Below are positions 1 through 7,445 of a DNA stretch of 64,000 nucleotides, piece by piece. The DNA is taken from NCBI RefSeq assembly GCF_000374145.1, contig NZ_KB893663.1, positions 1 through 64,000 on the forward strand, read 5' to 3'. The stretch comes from Neomegalonema perideroedes DSM 15528 (GTDB lineage: Bacteria; Pseudomonadota; Alphaproteobacteria; Rhodobacterales; Rhodobacteraceae). A program made the translations under genes and the position numbers. Below the pieces are notes generated by a model. It saw only the letters and a program-made list of their open reading frames with translations. It was not told the origin of the DNA and made no database searches. The stretch's first letter is position 1. Each line of letters begins with the position of its first letter.

Positions 1-118
1 GTTTCGAGTTGGTCGCGCGATCCGCCGAAAAGTCGTTCAAACTTTTCGGATCGCGCCGCAGGTTTCGAGTTGGTCGCGCGATCCGCCGAAAAGTCTTTCA
101 AACTTTTCGGATCGCGCT
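1..118. repeat. Tandem 61-bp repeat, two hairpin copies
   Basis: Two nearly identical copies lie at 1-57 and 62-118. Each holds a long hairpin (15-56 and 76-117): arms GCGCGATC...CGAAAAGT pair with ACTTTTCG GATCGCGC around a 7-base loop, with a 3-base bulge on the left arm. The copies differ by one loop base. The array touches the window edge, so more copies may lie to the left. It sits just upstream of the small gene at 169. It could be a terminator pair for an unseen gene or a regulatory leader; no U-tract follows. Confidence 0.8.
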
Positions 119-168
119 CCGGGTCCGGTTTCGCGCCGCTTTCGCGGCCCTTCCGCAGGAGGCTTCTG

Positions 169-435
169 ATGGCTTCGCAACGCTCCCCTCTGCTTCTTCC
201 CGTCGATTGGGCCGCGCGCATGGCCGAGGCTCAGGCTCTGGCCGCCACGGGCGGAGACCTCAGCCGCAAGATCGGCGTGGCGGCTCTGGCGGGCTTCGCG
301 CGGGCGGCGGCGGCTTCGCCGGCGGTGGCGCCCATGGCGCGCCTCGCGCCGCGTCCGCCGCAAGAGCCCGAAGCTCCGCGCTTCTTCTCGCGCCGCATGG
401 CGGAGCTGGCGCAAAGGCGCGTTCAGGCGGCCTAG
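169..435 (+). CDS. Small protein of unknown function (88 aa)
   Basis: An 88-residue Ala/Arg-rich protein that I do not recognise. The start at 169 is chosen because GCAGGAGG lies 7 bases upstream; an in-frame ATG at 70 lies inside the tandem repeat and has no ribosome site. There is no signal peptide or membrane segment. The N-terminal half could form a helix (LPVDWAARMAEAQALA), and the C-terminal half is Pro/Arg rich. The TAG stop codon is the first three bases of the dispersed repeat at 433-536. The gene is convergent with the Nudix gene, whose stop lies at the other end of the same repeat. It is probably real from ribosome site and position; the function is unknown. Confidence 0.55.
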   Translation: MASQRSPLLLPVDWAARMAEAQALAATGGDLSRKIGVAALAGFARAAAASPAVAPMARLAPRPPQEPEAPRFFSRRMAELAQRRVQAA

Positions 436-536
436 AGCGCTTTCCAGCGAAACCGACCAGATTTCGCGTCGCGAAAGCGCGACAGAATAACGAATTAGAG
501 AGTTTGAACGGCCCAATTTGGTCGGAAAACGCTCTA
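433..536 (+). repeat. Dispersed two-hairpin repeat, copy 1
   Basis: A 104-bp element beginning TAGAGCGCTTTCCAGCGAA and ending CGGAAAACGCTCTA, so the ends are inverted repeats. A third, degenerate copy of the end motif (TTAGAGAG) lies in the middle, giving two consecutive hairpins. The first three bases are the TAG stop of the plus-strand gene 169-435, and the last three, read on the minus strand, are the TAG stop of the Nudix gene 534-986. Related copies are at 22301, 23864, 40435, 44575 and 45383. It lies between convergent genes, where a bidirectional terminator would be expected. Confidence 0.85.
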
Positions 537-986
537 AGGAGCCGGAGGCCGCGCGGCCGCCTCCGCCCTTTCGCGGCGCAAAAGCGGCAGGATGCGGAGC
601 TCCAGCAAAGGCGCCAGCGGAACCCCCGCCTGAGCCGAATCCTCAAGCCAAAGCGCCTCCTCGATCTCGGCGCAGGGCCGGACCTCGACCGCGCCGAGCT
701 TCAGACGAAAAGACTCCGCCTCCAGCGTGAAGCCCGGCTCATTGGCGGCGGGCGCCTCGAAGCGGCCCATGAACTCCGGCGCTTCGGGCGGGATCTCCAG
801 AGCCAATTCCTCCGCCAATTCGCGGATCAGAGCCGCGCGCGGCGTCTCGCCCGGCTCGATCTTCCCGCCCGCCTGCATGAAGATCGCGCTTCCCCTTTTG
901 CGGACCAGCAGAAGCCGACCGTCCTCGCCCTCGATCAGGGCGACGGCGATGCGGAGGACGCGCTTCTTCTCTCGTCCGGGCTTCAC
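534..986 (-). CDS. Nudix hydrolase
   Basis: A 150-residue Nudix family hydrolase, expected to cleave a nucleoside-diphosphate-linked substrate in the cytoplasm with Mg2+. The Nudix box is complete at about residues 41-63: it opens GGKIEPGETPRAAL, with the following RELAEEL supplying the metal-binding glutamates. The length is that of a single-domain Nudix protein, and the substrate cannot be told from sequence. The start overlaps the prmA stop by 4 bases, so the two are translationally coupled. The C-terminal tail is Arg/Ala/Pro rich and ends exactly at the TAG supplied by the repeat at 433-536, which suggests that the tail was set by the repeat. Confidence 0.88.
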   Translation of the reverse strand: MKPGREKKRVLRIAVALIEGEDGRLLLVRKRGSAIFMQAGGKIEPGETPRAALIRELAEELALEIPPEAPEFMGRFEAPAANEPGFTLEAESFRLKLGAVEVRPCAEIEEALWLEDSAQAGVPLAPLLELRILPLLRRERAEAAARPPAP

Positions 987-1876
987 AGATCCGCGCCGCG
1001 CCGCAGGGTCAGCGTCGTCCAGTCGCCGAGGACCAGCTTGAAGTCGCGGCGGAAGCCGTGGCGCTTATACACCGCCTCCACGCCGTCGGCCTGACGGTTG
1101 AGGATGCCCGACAGAATCGCCCGCCCGCCCGGCGCGATATGCGCCCGCATCTCAGGGGCGAGCTTCTTCAGCGGATTGGCCAGAATATTCGCCAGAGCCA
1201 GATCGAAAGGCCGCCGCTTGCGCGCCTGAGGATGGCTGAATCCGATGGCCGCCCCGGTGAAGATCCAAGGCTGAAGCCCGTTGGCGACGGCGTTTTCGCG
1301 GGCGGTGCGGGCGGCGATGGGGTCGATGTCGGTGGCGAGGGCGCGCTTGCGCCAGAGCTTCGTCGCGCCCATGGCCAGAACCCCCGTGCCCGCGCCGACG
1401 TCCACCACGTTGCGCGGCGTGAAGCCCCGCTTCGCCAGACGGCTCATCGCCAGAAGGCAGCCGCGCGTCGTGTCGTGATGCCCGGTGCCGAAGGCCATGG
1501 CCGCCTCGATGAGCAGGCCATAGGCGTTGCGCGGAACTTGATCGGCGTCATGGGCGCCGTAGAGGAAGAAGCGGCCCGCCTCCACCGGAGTCAATTCGCG
1601 GCGCACCTGCGCGACCCAATCGCGGTCGTCCATGCGCGAGACCACGAAAGGCCGCGCCCCATAGGCCGCCGCCAGAAGATCCAGAGCCACCCCGTCCGGC
1701 GCCGAGGTGAAGTAGACCGAAAGCTCCCAGAACTCCTTGGCCTCGTCGACCTCGAAGGTGCCGACGCCCTCCGGCGCGGGATCCAGCTCCTCCAGCGCCA
1801 GAGCCAGAGATTCCGCGGCGGCGTTCCCCGTCAGGGTCGTGAAGGCGACGTGGTTGGTCGGGACGGGCTTGAGCAT
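983..1876 (-). CDS. prmA: Ribosomal protein L11 methyltransferase
   Basis: PrmA trimethylates ribosomal protein L11 using S-adenosylmethionine. The 297-residue length fits the family. MAFGTGHHDTT (about 127-137) is the PrmA signature near the cofactor pocket; DVGAGTG (about 160) is the class I methyltransferase glycine loop; NILANPL (about 229) corresponds to the NPP-type catalytic motif. The N-terminal 90 residues match the L11-binding domain in length. It is the first gene of a two-gene operon with the Nudix gene and is divergent from the ABC importer at 2082. The family assignment is firm. Confidence 0.95.
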   Translation of the reverse strand: MLKPVPTNHVAFTTLTGNAAAESLALALEELDPAPEGVGTFEVDEAKEFWELSVYFTSAPDGVALDLLAAAYGARPFVVSRMDDRDWVAQVRRELTPVEAGRFFLYGAHDADQVPRNAYGLLIEAAMAFGTGHHDTTRGCLLAMSRLAKRGFTPRNVVDVGAGTGVLAMGATKLWRKRALATDIDPIAARTARENAVANGLQPWIFTGAAIGFSHPQARKRRPFDLALANILANPLKKLAPEMRAHIAPGGRAILSGILNRQADGVEAVYKRHGFRRDFKLVLGDWTTLTLRRGADL

Positions 1877-2081
1877 GGCGAGCTTCTCCAGAGGCGGCGC
1901 GAGGCCGCCCTTGTGGCGCCGCCCCCTCCCCGGCGCAAGAGGCCGCGCGCGGACAAAGCCTTATCCGGCGTCTGTTCCGACTTCTGTGAATTTTGTTGAC
2001 AGCCCGGCCCTGCTTCGCGGAGCCTTCATCAAATCGTCATAAAAGGCTCGGCGCGCGAACGTCGGGTTTTGGGAGGAACTT

Positions 2082-3119
2082 ATGGTGTTCGGAATCCGGA
2101 CCGCGTTTTGCGGCCTTCTTGGCGCGACGGCGCTCGTCGCGGCCTCTTCCTCGGCGCAGGCCGCGGGGAACCTCAACCTCATCTGCTCGGCGGACGTGGT
2201 CGTCTGCGAATTGCTGGAGAACGCCTTCGAGCAGGAGACCGGGGTCTCGGTGAACATGGTCCGGCTCTCCTCGGGCGAGACCTACGCCAAACTGCGCGCC
2301 GAAGCCCGCAATCCGCGCACCGACGTCTGGTGGGGCGGCACCGGCGACCCCCATTTGCAGGCCGCCGCCGATAATCTGACCCAGCAATATGAATCGCCCC
2401 GCCAGAGCGAATTGCGCGATTGGGCGATCCGCCAGTATGAGGCCTCGGGCGGCAAGACGGTCGGCGTCTACGCCGGCGCCCTCGGCTGGGGCTATAACCG
2501 CGACCTCCTCGCCGCCAAGGGTCTGGAGCCGCCGCTCTGCTGGGCGGATCTGCTCAAGCCGGGCTTCAAGGGCGAGATTCAGATCGCCAATCCGAATTCT
2601 TCGGGCACCGCCTACACCGCCCTCGCCTCGCTCGTGCAGATCATGGGCGAGGACGAAGCCTTCGCCTATCAGAAGGCGCTGAACGACAACGTCTCGCAAT
2701 ACACCAAATCCGGCTCGGCGCCGGTGAAGTCGGCGGGACGCGGCGAAACCATGGTCGGCGTGGTCTTCATGCATGACGCCGTGGCCGTGGCCGCCGAGGG
2801 ATTCCCCATCGAGGCCGTCGCGCCCTGCGAGGGCACGGGCTATGAAGTGGGCTCGATGTCCATCGTGCGGGGGGCGCGCAATCTGGAGAACGCGAAGCTC
2901 TGGTACGACTGGGCTCTGCGCCCCGACGTGCAGTCGCGGCTGAAGGAGGCGAAATCCTTTCAGCTCCCCTCGAACAAGCTGGCCGAGCCCCCGCCCGAGG
3001 CCCCCGATTTCGACGCGATCAAGCTGATCGACTACGACTTCGAGAAATACGGCGCCACCGAGACCCGCCGCGCCCTTCTGGAGCGCTGGGACAAGGAGAT
3101 CGGCGCCAGCGCCCAATAA
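2082..3119 (+). CDS. ABC importer periplasmic binding protein, AfuA/FbpA class
   Basis: A 345-residue periplasmic solute-binding protein with a Sec signal peptide (about residues 1-27, cleavage near AQAA/GNL). GGGAGG precedes the ATG. The fold family is the one annotated ferric iron-binding (COG1840), but the paired tyrosines that bind iron in FbpA are not evident, and the partner permease is of the long AfuB type. AfuA of Actinobacillus is known to bind hexose phosphates, so a phosphorylated sugar or another anion is as likely as iron. It heads an operon with permease (3280) and ATPase (5535). The intergenic hairpin at 3138-3168 would let this gene be expressed above the permease. The class is sure; the substrate is unknown. 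Confidence 0.85.
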   Translation: MVFGIRTAFCGLLGATALVAASSSAQAAGNLNLICSADVVVCELLENAFEQETGVSVNMVRLSSGETYAKLRAEARNPRTDVWWGGTGDPHLQAAADNLTQQYESPRQSELRDWAIRQYEASGGKTVGVYAGALGWGYNRDLLAAKGLEPPLCWADLLKPGFKGEIQIANPNSSGTAYTALASLVQIMGEDEAFAYQKALNDNVSQYTKSGSAPVKSAGRGETMVGVVFMHDAVAVAAEGFPIEAVAPCEGTGYEVGSMSIVRGARNLENAKLWYDWALRPDVQSRLKEAKSFQLPSNKLAEPPPEAPDFDAIKLIDYDFEKYGATETRRALLERWDKEIGASAQ

Positions 3120-3137
3120 GCGGCCGCGCCTCCGGCC

Positions 3138-3168
3138 CCGGAGCCCCCGCCCTGCGCGGAGGCTCCGG
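3138..3168 (+). other. Intercistronic hairpin after binding-protein gene
   Basis: CCGGAGCC (3138-3145) pairs with GGCTCCGG (3161-3168) around a 15-base GC-rich loop, 19 bases after the stop. There is no U-tract, so it is more likely a message-stabilising or partial-attenuation hairpin than a full terminator. Such structures are common between binding-protein and permease genes. Confidence 0.5.
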
Positions 3169-3279
3169 CAGCTGTTTCTCCGTTCCGCCGCCCCCTTCTT
3201 TCGCCGCAAGGCTTCGGCGCGGTCTCTCGCGCCCGCCTCTTGAGCCGTCGCGGCCCTTCCTCTCCGAGGAGGCCCTGCC

Positions 3280-5538
3280 ATGACCCTCGCCCCCGCTTCG
3301 GGCTTCGCCGCTTCCGCGAATCCTCCGCCGCCCCGACGCCTCGACGCCGCCTTGCTCCTTGGGCTGCTCGCTTTTCTGATCCTGCCCTGGCATCGGATCG
3401 AGGGCGGCTTCTTCGGCTTTCGCTGGCTTGCGGGCTTTCCCTCCGATCCCGACACGGCGCCCGGCCTGCTCCAGATTCTGCTGCACGGGCGAATCTGGCT
3501 GCTGGCGCCTTTGCTGGCTCTGGCGGCGGCGGCTTGGGCGCGCTTCGCGCTCAAGGATCCCGACGCGCGCGGGCGGGCTTGGGTCAGGCTCGGAGCCCTC
3601 GGGCTGGCGCTGCTGACCATCCAAGGCTTCCTCATCGGCTTCATGGGCTGGAGCTGGCTCTGGCTGGACGGGCTCTTCGGCGAGCTGTCTCAGGGACAGC
3701 CCGCCATGGGCGCGGGCGCCGTGACGGCGGGCGCGGCCTTTCTGCTGATCTTCTCCTTCGGACTGGCGGATCGCGGCGTGCTGCGCGGCGACGCCTTCGT
3801 GATCTCCTCCATCGCCTTTCTGGCGGCTCTGGTGGCGATCTTCGTCTTCTACCCCGTGACGCGGATGCTGGTCGGCGCCTTTCAGGATTTCGACGGCTCC
3901 TTCACCACGGCGGGCTTCACGCGCAATATGGCCTCCTCCTCGATCTGGAGCCTCGGCTGCGTGATCGGCGAGACGCGCTGCGGCGTGGCCTGGCGCACGC
4001 TCTGGCTGGCGCTGATGACCGCGACCGGCGCCACGACCCTCGGCCTCTGCTTCGCCCTGCTCGCGACCCGCACGCGCTTTCCCTTTAAAAAGGGCCTGCG
4101 CCTGCTGACCATCCTGCCGATCATCACGCCGCCTTTCGTGGTGGGTCTGGCGCTGGTGCTGCTCTTCGGGCGCTCCGGCGTGATCACGCAGGGGCTCTCC
4201 AGCCTTTTCGGGGTGGAGCCGGGGCGCTGGCTCTATGGTCTGACGGGCGTCTGGATCGCGCAGGTGCTGTCCTTCACGCCGGTGGCCTTTCTGATCCTCA
4301 TCGGGGTGGTGGAGGGCGTCAGCCCCTCCATGGAGGAGGCTTCGCAGACCCTCCGCGCCGACCGCTGGCGCACCTTCGCCCAAGTCTCCCTGCCCCTGAT
4401 GAAGCCGGGTCTGGCGAACGCCTTCCTCATCAGCTTCATCGAGAGCATGGCCGATTTCGGCAATCCTCTGGTGCTGGGCGGCAGCCATGGGGTGCTCTCC
4501 ACGGAGATCTTCTTCGCGGTGGTCGGCGCCTCGACGGATCCCTCAAGAGCGGCGGTTCTGGCGATCATCCTGCTCGGCTTCACGCTGACCGCCTTCATGG
4601 CGCAAAGGCTTTGGCTGGGGAAAAAGAACTTCGCCACCGTCTCGGGCAAAGGCGATCCCGGCCAGCACGCCGCCTTGCCCGAGGGCGTGCGGCGGCTGGT
4701 CTACGCCGTGACGATTCCCTGGCTGCTCTTCACCGTGACCGTCTACGCGATGATCTTCGCGGGCGGCTTCGTGAAGACCTGGGGCCTCGACCATAGCCTG
4801 ACCTTCGGCCACTATCTGCGGGCTTTCGGAGTCTCCTGGGGCGATCAGGGGATTCTCTGGACCGGCGTGGCCTGGAACAGCTTCTGGACCACCATGAAGA
4901 TCGCGCTGATCGCCGCGCCTCTGACCGCCGCCGTGGGCATGCTCACCGCCTGGCTGATCGTGCGTCAGAACTTCGTCGGGCGGGGCCTCTTCGAATTCGC
5001 CCTGATGATGAGCTTCGCCATTCCCGGCACGGTCATCGGCGTGAGCTACGTCATGGCCTTCAACATGCCGCCGCTGGAGATGACCGGCTCGGCGCTGATC
5101 CTGGTCATGTGCTTCGTCTTCCGCAACATGCCGGTGGGCGTGCGCGGCGGCGTGGCGGCCATGAGCCAGATCGACAAGAGCCTCGACGAAGCTTCGCTGA
5201 CTCTGCGCGCCGACAGCGCCCGGACTCTGCGGCGGGTGGCTCTGCCGCTGCTGCGCCCGGCGATCACGGCGGCGCTGGTCTACGCCTTCGTGCGGGCGAT
5301 CACTTCGATCAGCGCGGTGATCTTCCTCGTCAGCGCGCAATACAACATGGCCACCGCCTATATCGTCGGGCTGGTCGAGAACGGCGAATATGGCGTGGCC
5401 ATCGCCTATTCCTCGGCGCTCATCGTGGTGATGGCGGCCATCATCTCCGGATTTCAGCTTTTGGTGGGCGAGCGGCGTCTGCGGCGCGAAAACCGCGTCG
5501 CGGCGACCTCCGCCGATGGAAAAGGAGCCGCGGCATGA
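3280..5538 (+). CDS. ABC importer permease, fused two-domain (AfuB/FbpB class)
   Basis: A 752-residue inner-membrane permease with two binding-protein-dependent transport domains in one chain (about residues 230-450 and 520-740). Each carries an EAA-type loop that docks the ATPase (MEEASQTLRADRWRTF and LDEASLTLRADSARTL). About 230 extra N-terminal residues hold several further membrane segments, as in the long AfuB type and unlike the FbpB proteins of about 500 residues. AGGAGG precedes the ATG at 3280. Its stop overlaps the ATPase start (ATGA), so the two are coupled. Substrate as for the binding protein: unresolved between iron and phosphorylated sugars. Confidence 0.88.
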   Translation: MTLAPASGFAASANPPPPRRLDAALLLGLLAFLILPWHRIEGGFFGFRWLAGFPSDPDTAPGLLQILLHGRIWLLAPLLALAAAAWARFALKDPDARGRAWVRLGALGLALLTIQGFLIGFMGWSWLWLDGLFGELSQGQPAMGAGAVTAGAAFLLIFSFGLADRGVLRGDAFVISSIAFLAALVAIFVFYPVTRMLVGAFQDFDGSFTTAGFTRNMASSSIWSLGCVIGETRCGVAWRTLWLALMTATGATTLGLCFALLATRTRFPFKKGLRLLTILPIITPPFVVGLALVLLFGRSGVITQGLSSLFGVEPGRWLYGLTGVWIAQVLSFTPVAFLILIGVVEGVSPSMEEASQTLRADRWRTFAQVSLPLMKPGLANAFLISFIESMADFGNPLVLGGSHGVLSTEIFFAVVGASTDPSRAAVLAIILLGFTLTAFMAQRLWLGKKNFATVSGKGDPGQHAALPEGVRRLVYAVTIPWLLFTVTVYAMIFAGGFVKTWGLDHSLTFGHYLRAFGVSWGDQGILWTGVAWNSFWTTMKIALIAAPLTAAVGMLTAWLIVRQNFVGRGLFEFALMMSFAIPGTVIGVSYVMAFNMPPLEMTGSALILVMCFVFRNMPVGVRGGVAAMSQIDKSLDEASLTLRADSARTLRRVALPLLRPAITAALVYAFVRAITSISAVIFLVSAQYNMATAYIVGLVENGEYGVAIAYSSALIVVMAAIISGFQLLVGERRLRRENRVAATSADGKGAAA

Positions 5539-6626
5539 ACGCCGTCCCTCAGGAGAAGCGCGACGACAAACGCGGCTCGGTGAGCTTCGAGGAGGTGACG
5601 AAAAGCTTCGGCGCCTTCACCGCCATTCCCGGCCTCTCTCTGGAGATCGCGCCGGGAACGCTGGTCACGCTGCTCGGGCCTTCGGGCTGCGGCAAGACCA
5701 CCACTTTGCGCATGCTCGCGGGGCTGGAGCATCCGACGAAGGGACGCATCCGCATCGGCGGCAAGGACGTCACCGCCCTGCCCGCCAACGCCCGCGACGT
5801 CTCCATGGTGTTTCAGTCCTATGCGCTGTTTCCGCATATGACCTCTCTGGAGAACGTGGCCTATGGGCTGCGCTCCTCGGGGATCAAGGCCAAAGAGGCG
5901 CGCGAACGGGCCGAAGAAGGCTTGAAGCTGGTGGGGCTCGGGGGCATGGGCGCGCGGCTTCCGGCCGAGCTCTCCGGCGGACAGCAGCAGCGCGTGGCGG
6001 TGGCGCGGGCTCTGGTGCTGGAGCCGCAGGTGCTGCTGCTCGACGAACCCCTCTCGAATCTCGACGCGCGGCTGCGGCGACGGGTGCGTACGGAGATTCG
6101 CGAGATTCAGCAAAGGCTCGGCTTCACCGCCGTCTACGTCACCCATGATCAGGACGAGGCCCTCGCGGTTTCGGATCAAATCATCGTGATGAAGGAGGGC
6201 CGGATCGCTCAGCAGGGAACGCCCCGCGAGCTTTACGAATCCCCCGCCTCAGCCTTCATCGCCGATTTCATGGGCGAGGCCAACGTCGTGCCCTGCGCGG
6301 TGGAGGAGATCGCGGGCGGAACCGCCCAGATGCGGATCGAGGGACTCGTCCGCCGCCTGCCCGCGCCCGCCGGACTCAAACCCGGCGCCGCGCAATTGGC
6401 CATTCGCCCCAACGCCATAGCCCTCAGCCCCTCGGCGCCTGAACACGCCGCCTTTCCGGGCCGAATCGAGAGCGCCGCCTATCTCGGCGATCATGTGGAG
6501 TATGAGGTGGCCACCTCGGCCGGACGGCTCTTCGCCGTGGATTCCCAAACGGATTCGCCCCTCGCGCCCGGCGAGGCCGTGGCGGTGGATCTGCGGCCGC
6601 GCGGGGTGGCGCTCATCCCCGGCTGA
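5535..6626 (+). CDS. ABC importer ATPase with TOBE domain (AfuC/FbpC class)
   Basis: A 363-residue ATPase that powers the importer encoded just upstream. Walker A GPSGCGKTTT, Q-loop VFQSYALFPH, signature LSGGQQQR, Walker B LLLDEP and the H-loop (VTHDQ) are all present in the first 240 residues. The remaining 120 residues fit the TOBE regulatory domain of the CUT1/iron-type ATPases. The start at 5535 is chosen because its ATG overlaps the permease TGA; the frame stays open further upstream but has no ribosome site there. It is the last gene of the operon. Confidence 0.9.
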   Translation: MNAVPQEKRDDKRGSVSFEEVTKSFGAFTAIPGLSLEIAPGTLVTLLGPSGCGKTTTLRMLAGLEHPTKGRIRIGGKDVTALPANARDVSMVFQSYALFPHMTSLENVAYGLRSSGIKAKEARERAEEGLKLVGLGGMGARLPAELSGGQQQRVAVARALVLEPQVLLLDEPLSNLDARLRRRVRTEIREIQQRLGFTAVYVTHDQDEALAVSDQIIVMKEGRIAQQGTPRELYESPASAFIADFMGEANVVPCAVEEIAGGTAQMRIEGLVRRLPAPAGLKPGAAQLAIRPNAIALSPSAPEHAAFPGRIESAAYLGDHVEYEVATSAGRLFAVDSQTDSPLAPGEAVAVDLRPRGVALIPG

Positions 6627-6747
6627 GCCGGAGAGGCGAAAGACGACGCGCGAGGCGATCCGTCGCGCGCGGGCTCAACTGATTCGAAACTCTGGCGTCT
6701 CTGAGACACGATTCGCCGGAAAGGTCGATCCGTCTTTAGTCGAAGGC

Positions 6748-6798
6748 TTGGGTTTTGCGCCCAAAGCGCTTATATCCCGCAATGCAACATTACGGGAT
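6748..6798 (+). promoter_or_regulatory. Promoter with overlapping 25-bp palindromic operator
   Basis: TTGGGT (6748-6753), a 17-base spacer and TATATC (6771-6776) make a plausible sigma-70 promoter. A near-perfect palindrome ATCCCGcAATGcaaCATTaCGGGAT covers 6774-6798, overlapping the -10 and the expected transcription start, 8 bases before the acetyltransferase ATG. A repressor bound there would block initiation. It could instead form an RNA hairpin that hides the ribosome site. Confidence 0.55.
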
Positions 6799-6806
6799 CG
6801 AGGACC

Positions 6807-7445
6807 ATGCTGGCCCATCATGCGCTCTCCGGAGCGGTGCGTCGCCTGCGCCCCTGGGAGGGGCGGCTCTACGCAGAGCATCTGGAGCGCCTGCCTCCGG
6901 ACGCCCGGCGCCGCCGTTTTCACGGCGAGGTCAAATCCGAAGCCCTGCGCGCGCACGCCTCGCGCGTGGCTAAAGACCCTGACAGACGCGTCTTCGGCTG
7001 GTTCGACGAAGGAATCCTGCGCGGCGCCGCCGAGATCTCCCTGCCTCAGGGCGGATCGACGGCGGAATGCGCCTTCGCCGTGGAGCCTCAGGCCCAGAGG
7101 CGCGGCGTGGGCTCCGCCCTGATGGAGCGCGCCATCCTCTACGCCCGCAACCACGGCGCCACGCGCTTCATCGTGCTGACCTCCCGCGAGAATCAGCCGA
7201 TGCTCAAGCTCGGGCGGAAATTCGGCTTCCACTTCGAATCCGACGGCGGCGAGATGGAGGGCGAGATCACGCCGGATCCTTTCAGCGCCTATTCGCTCTT
7301 TCTGGAGGCCGCCGAAGAGGAGACGGGGATGCTCGCCTGGCGCGGCGCCCGCAACGCCGCCTGGTGGCGCGAGGCCGGAGGCCGCTTCTGGAAGGCCTGG
7401 TCTCAGCAGACGCCGGGATCGGGGCGCTTCAAGCGCGGGGCGTGA
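6807..7445 (+). CDS. GNAT family N-acetyltransferase
   Basis: A 212-residue acetyl-CoA-dependent N-acetyltransferase of unknown substrate. The acetyl-CoA binding motif A is at about residues 90-110 (AVEPQAQRRGVGSALM), followed by the usual helix and the strand FIVLTSRENQPMLKLGRKFG. The roughly 60-residue C-terminal extension is rich in Trp, Ala and Gly and is longer than the minimal fold. The start is 8 bases downstream of the palindrome at 6774-6798, so the gene is probably regulated alone. Its 3' end overlaps the convergent phosphodiesterase reading frame by 17 bases. Family sure, substrate unknown. Confidence 0.85.
   Translation: MLAHHALSGAVRRLRPWEGRLYAEHLERLPPDARRRRFHGEVKSEALRAHASRVAKDPDRRVFGWFDEGILRGAAEISLPQGGSTAECAFAVEPQAQRRGVGSALMERAILYARNHGATRFIVLTSRENQPMLKLGRKFGFHFESDGGEMEGEITPDPFSAYSLFLEAAEEETGMLAWRGARNAAWWREAGGRFWKAWSQQTPGSGRFKRGA

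Noticed and set aside
433-536. Dispersed repeat considered as a tRNA-like gene, att site or insertion-sequence end
   Set aside because: No cloverleaf, no target duplication and no transposase near any copy; the two-hairpin fold and intergenic position fit a palindromic repeat better.
1991-2045. TTGACA at 1996 as the promoter of the AfuA-type gene
   Set aside because: No acceptable -10 lies 16-19 bases downstream; CATAAA at 2037 is too far away, so no promoter was annotated.
2082-3119. Firm call as ferric-iron binding protein FbpA
   Set aside because: The tyrosine pair expected for iron is not evident and the permease is of the AfuB length; kept as a class-level call only.
3019-4488. 489-codon frame opposite the AfuB-type permease
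   Set aside because: Low-complexity Gln/Gly/Arg/Glu product typical of frames antisense to membrane proteins; the permease on the other strand is certain.
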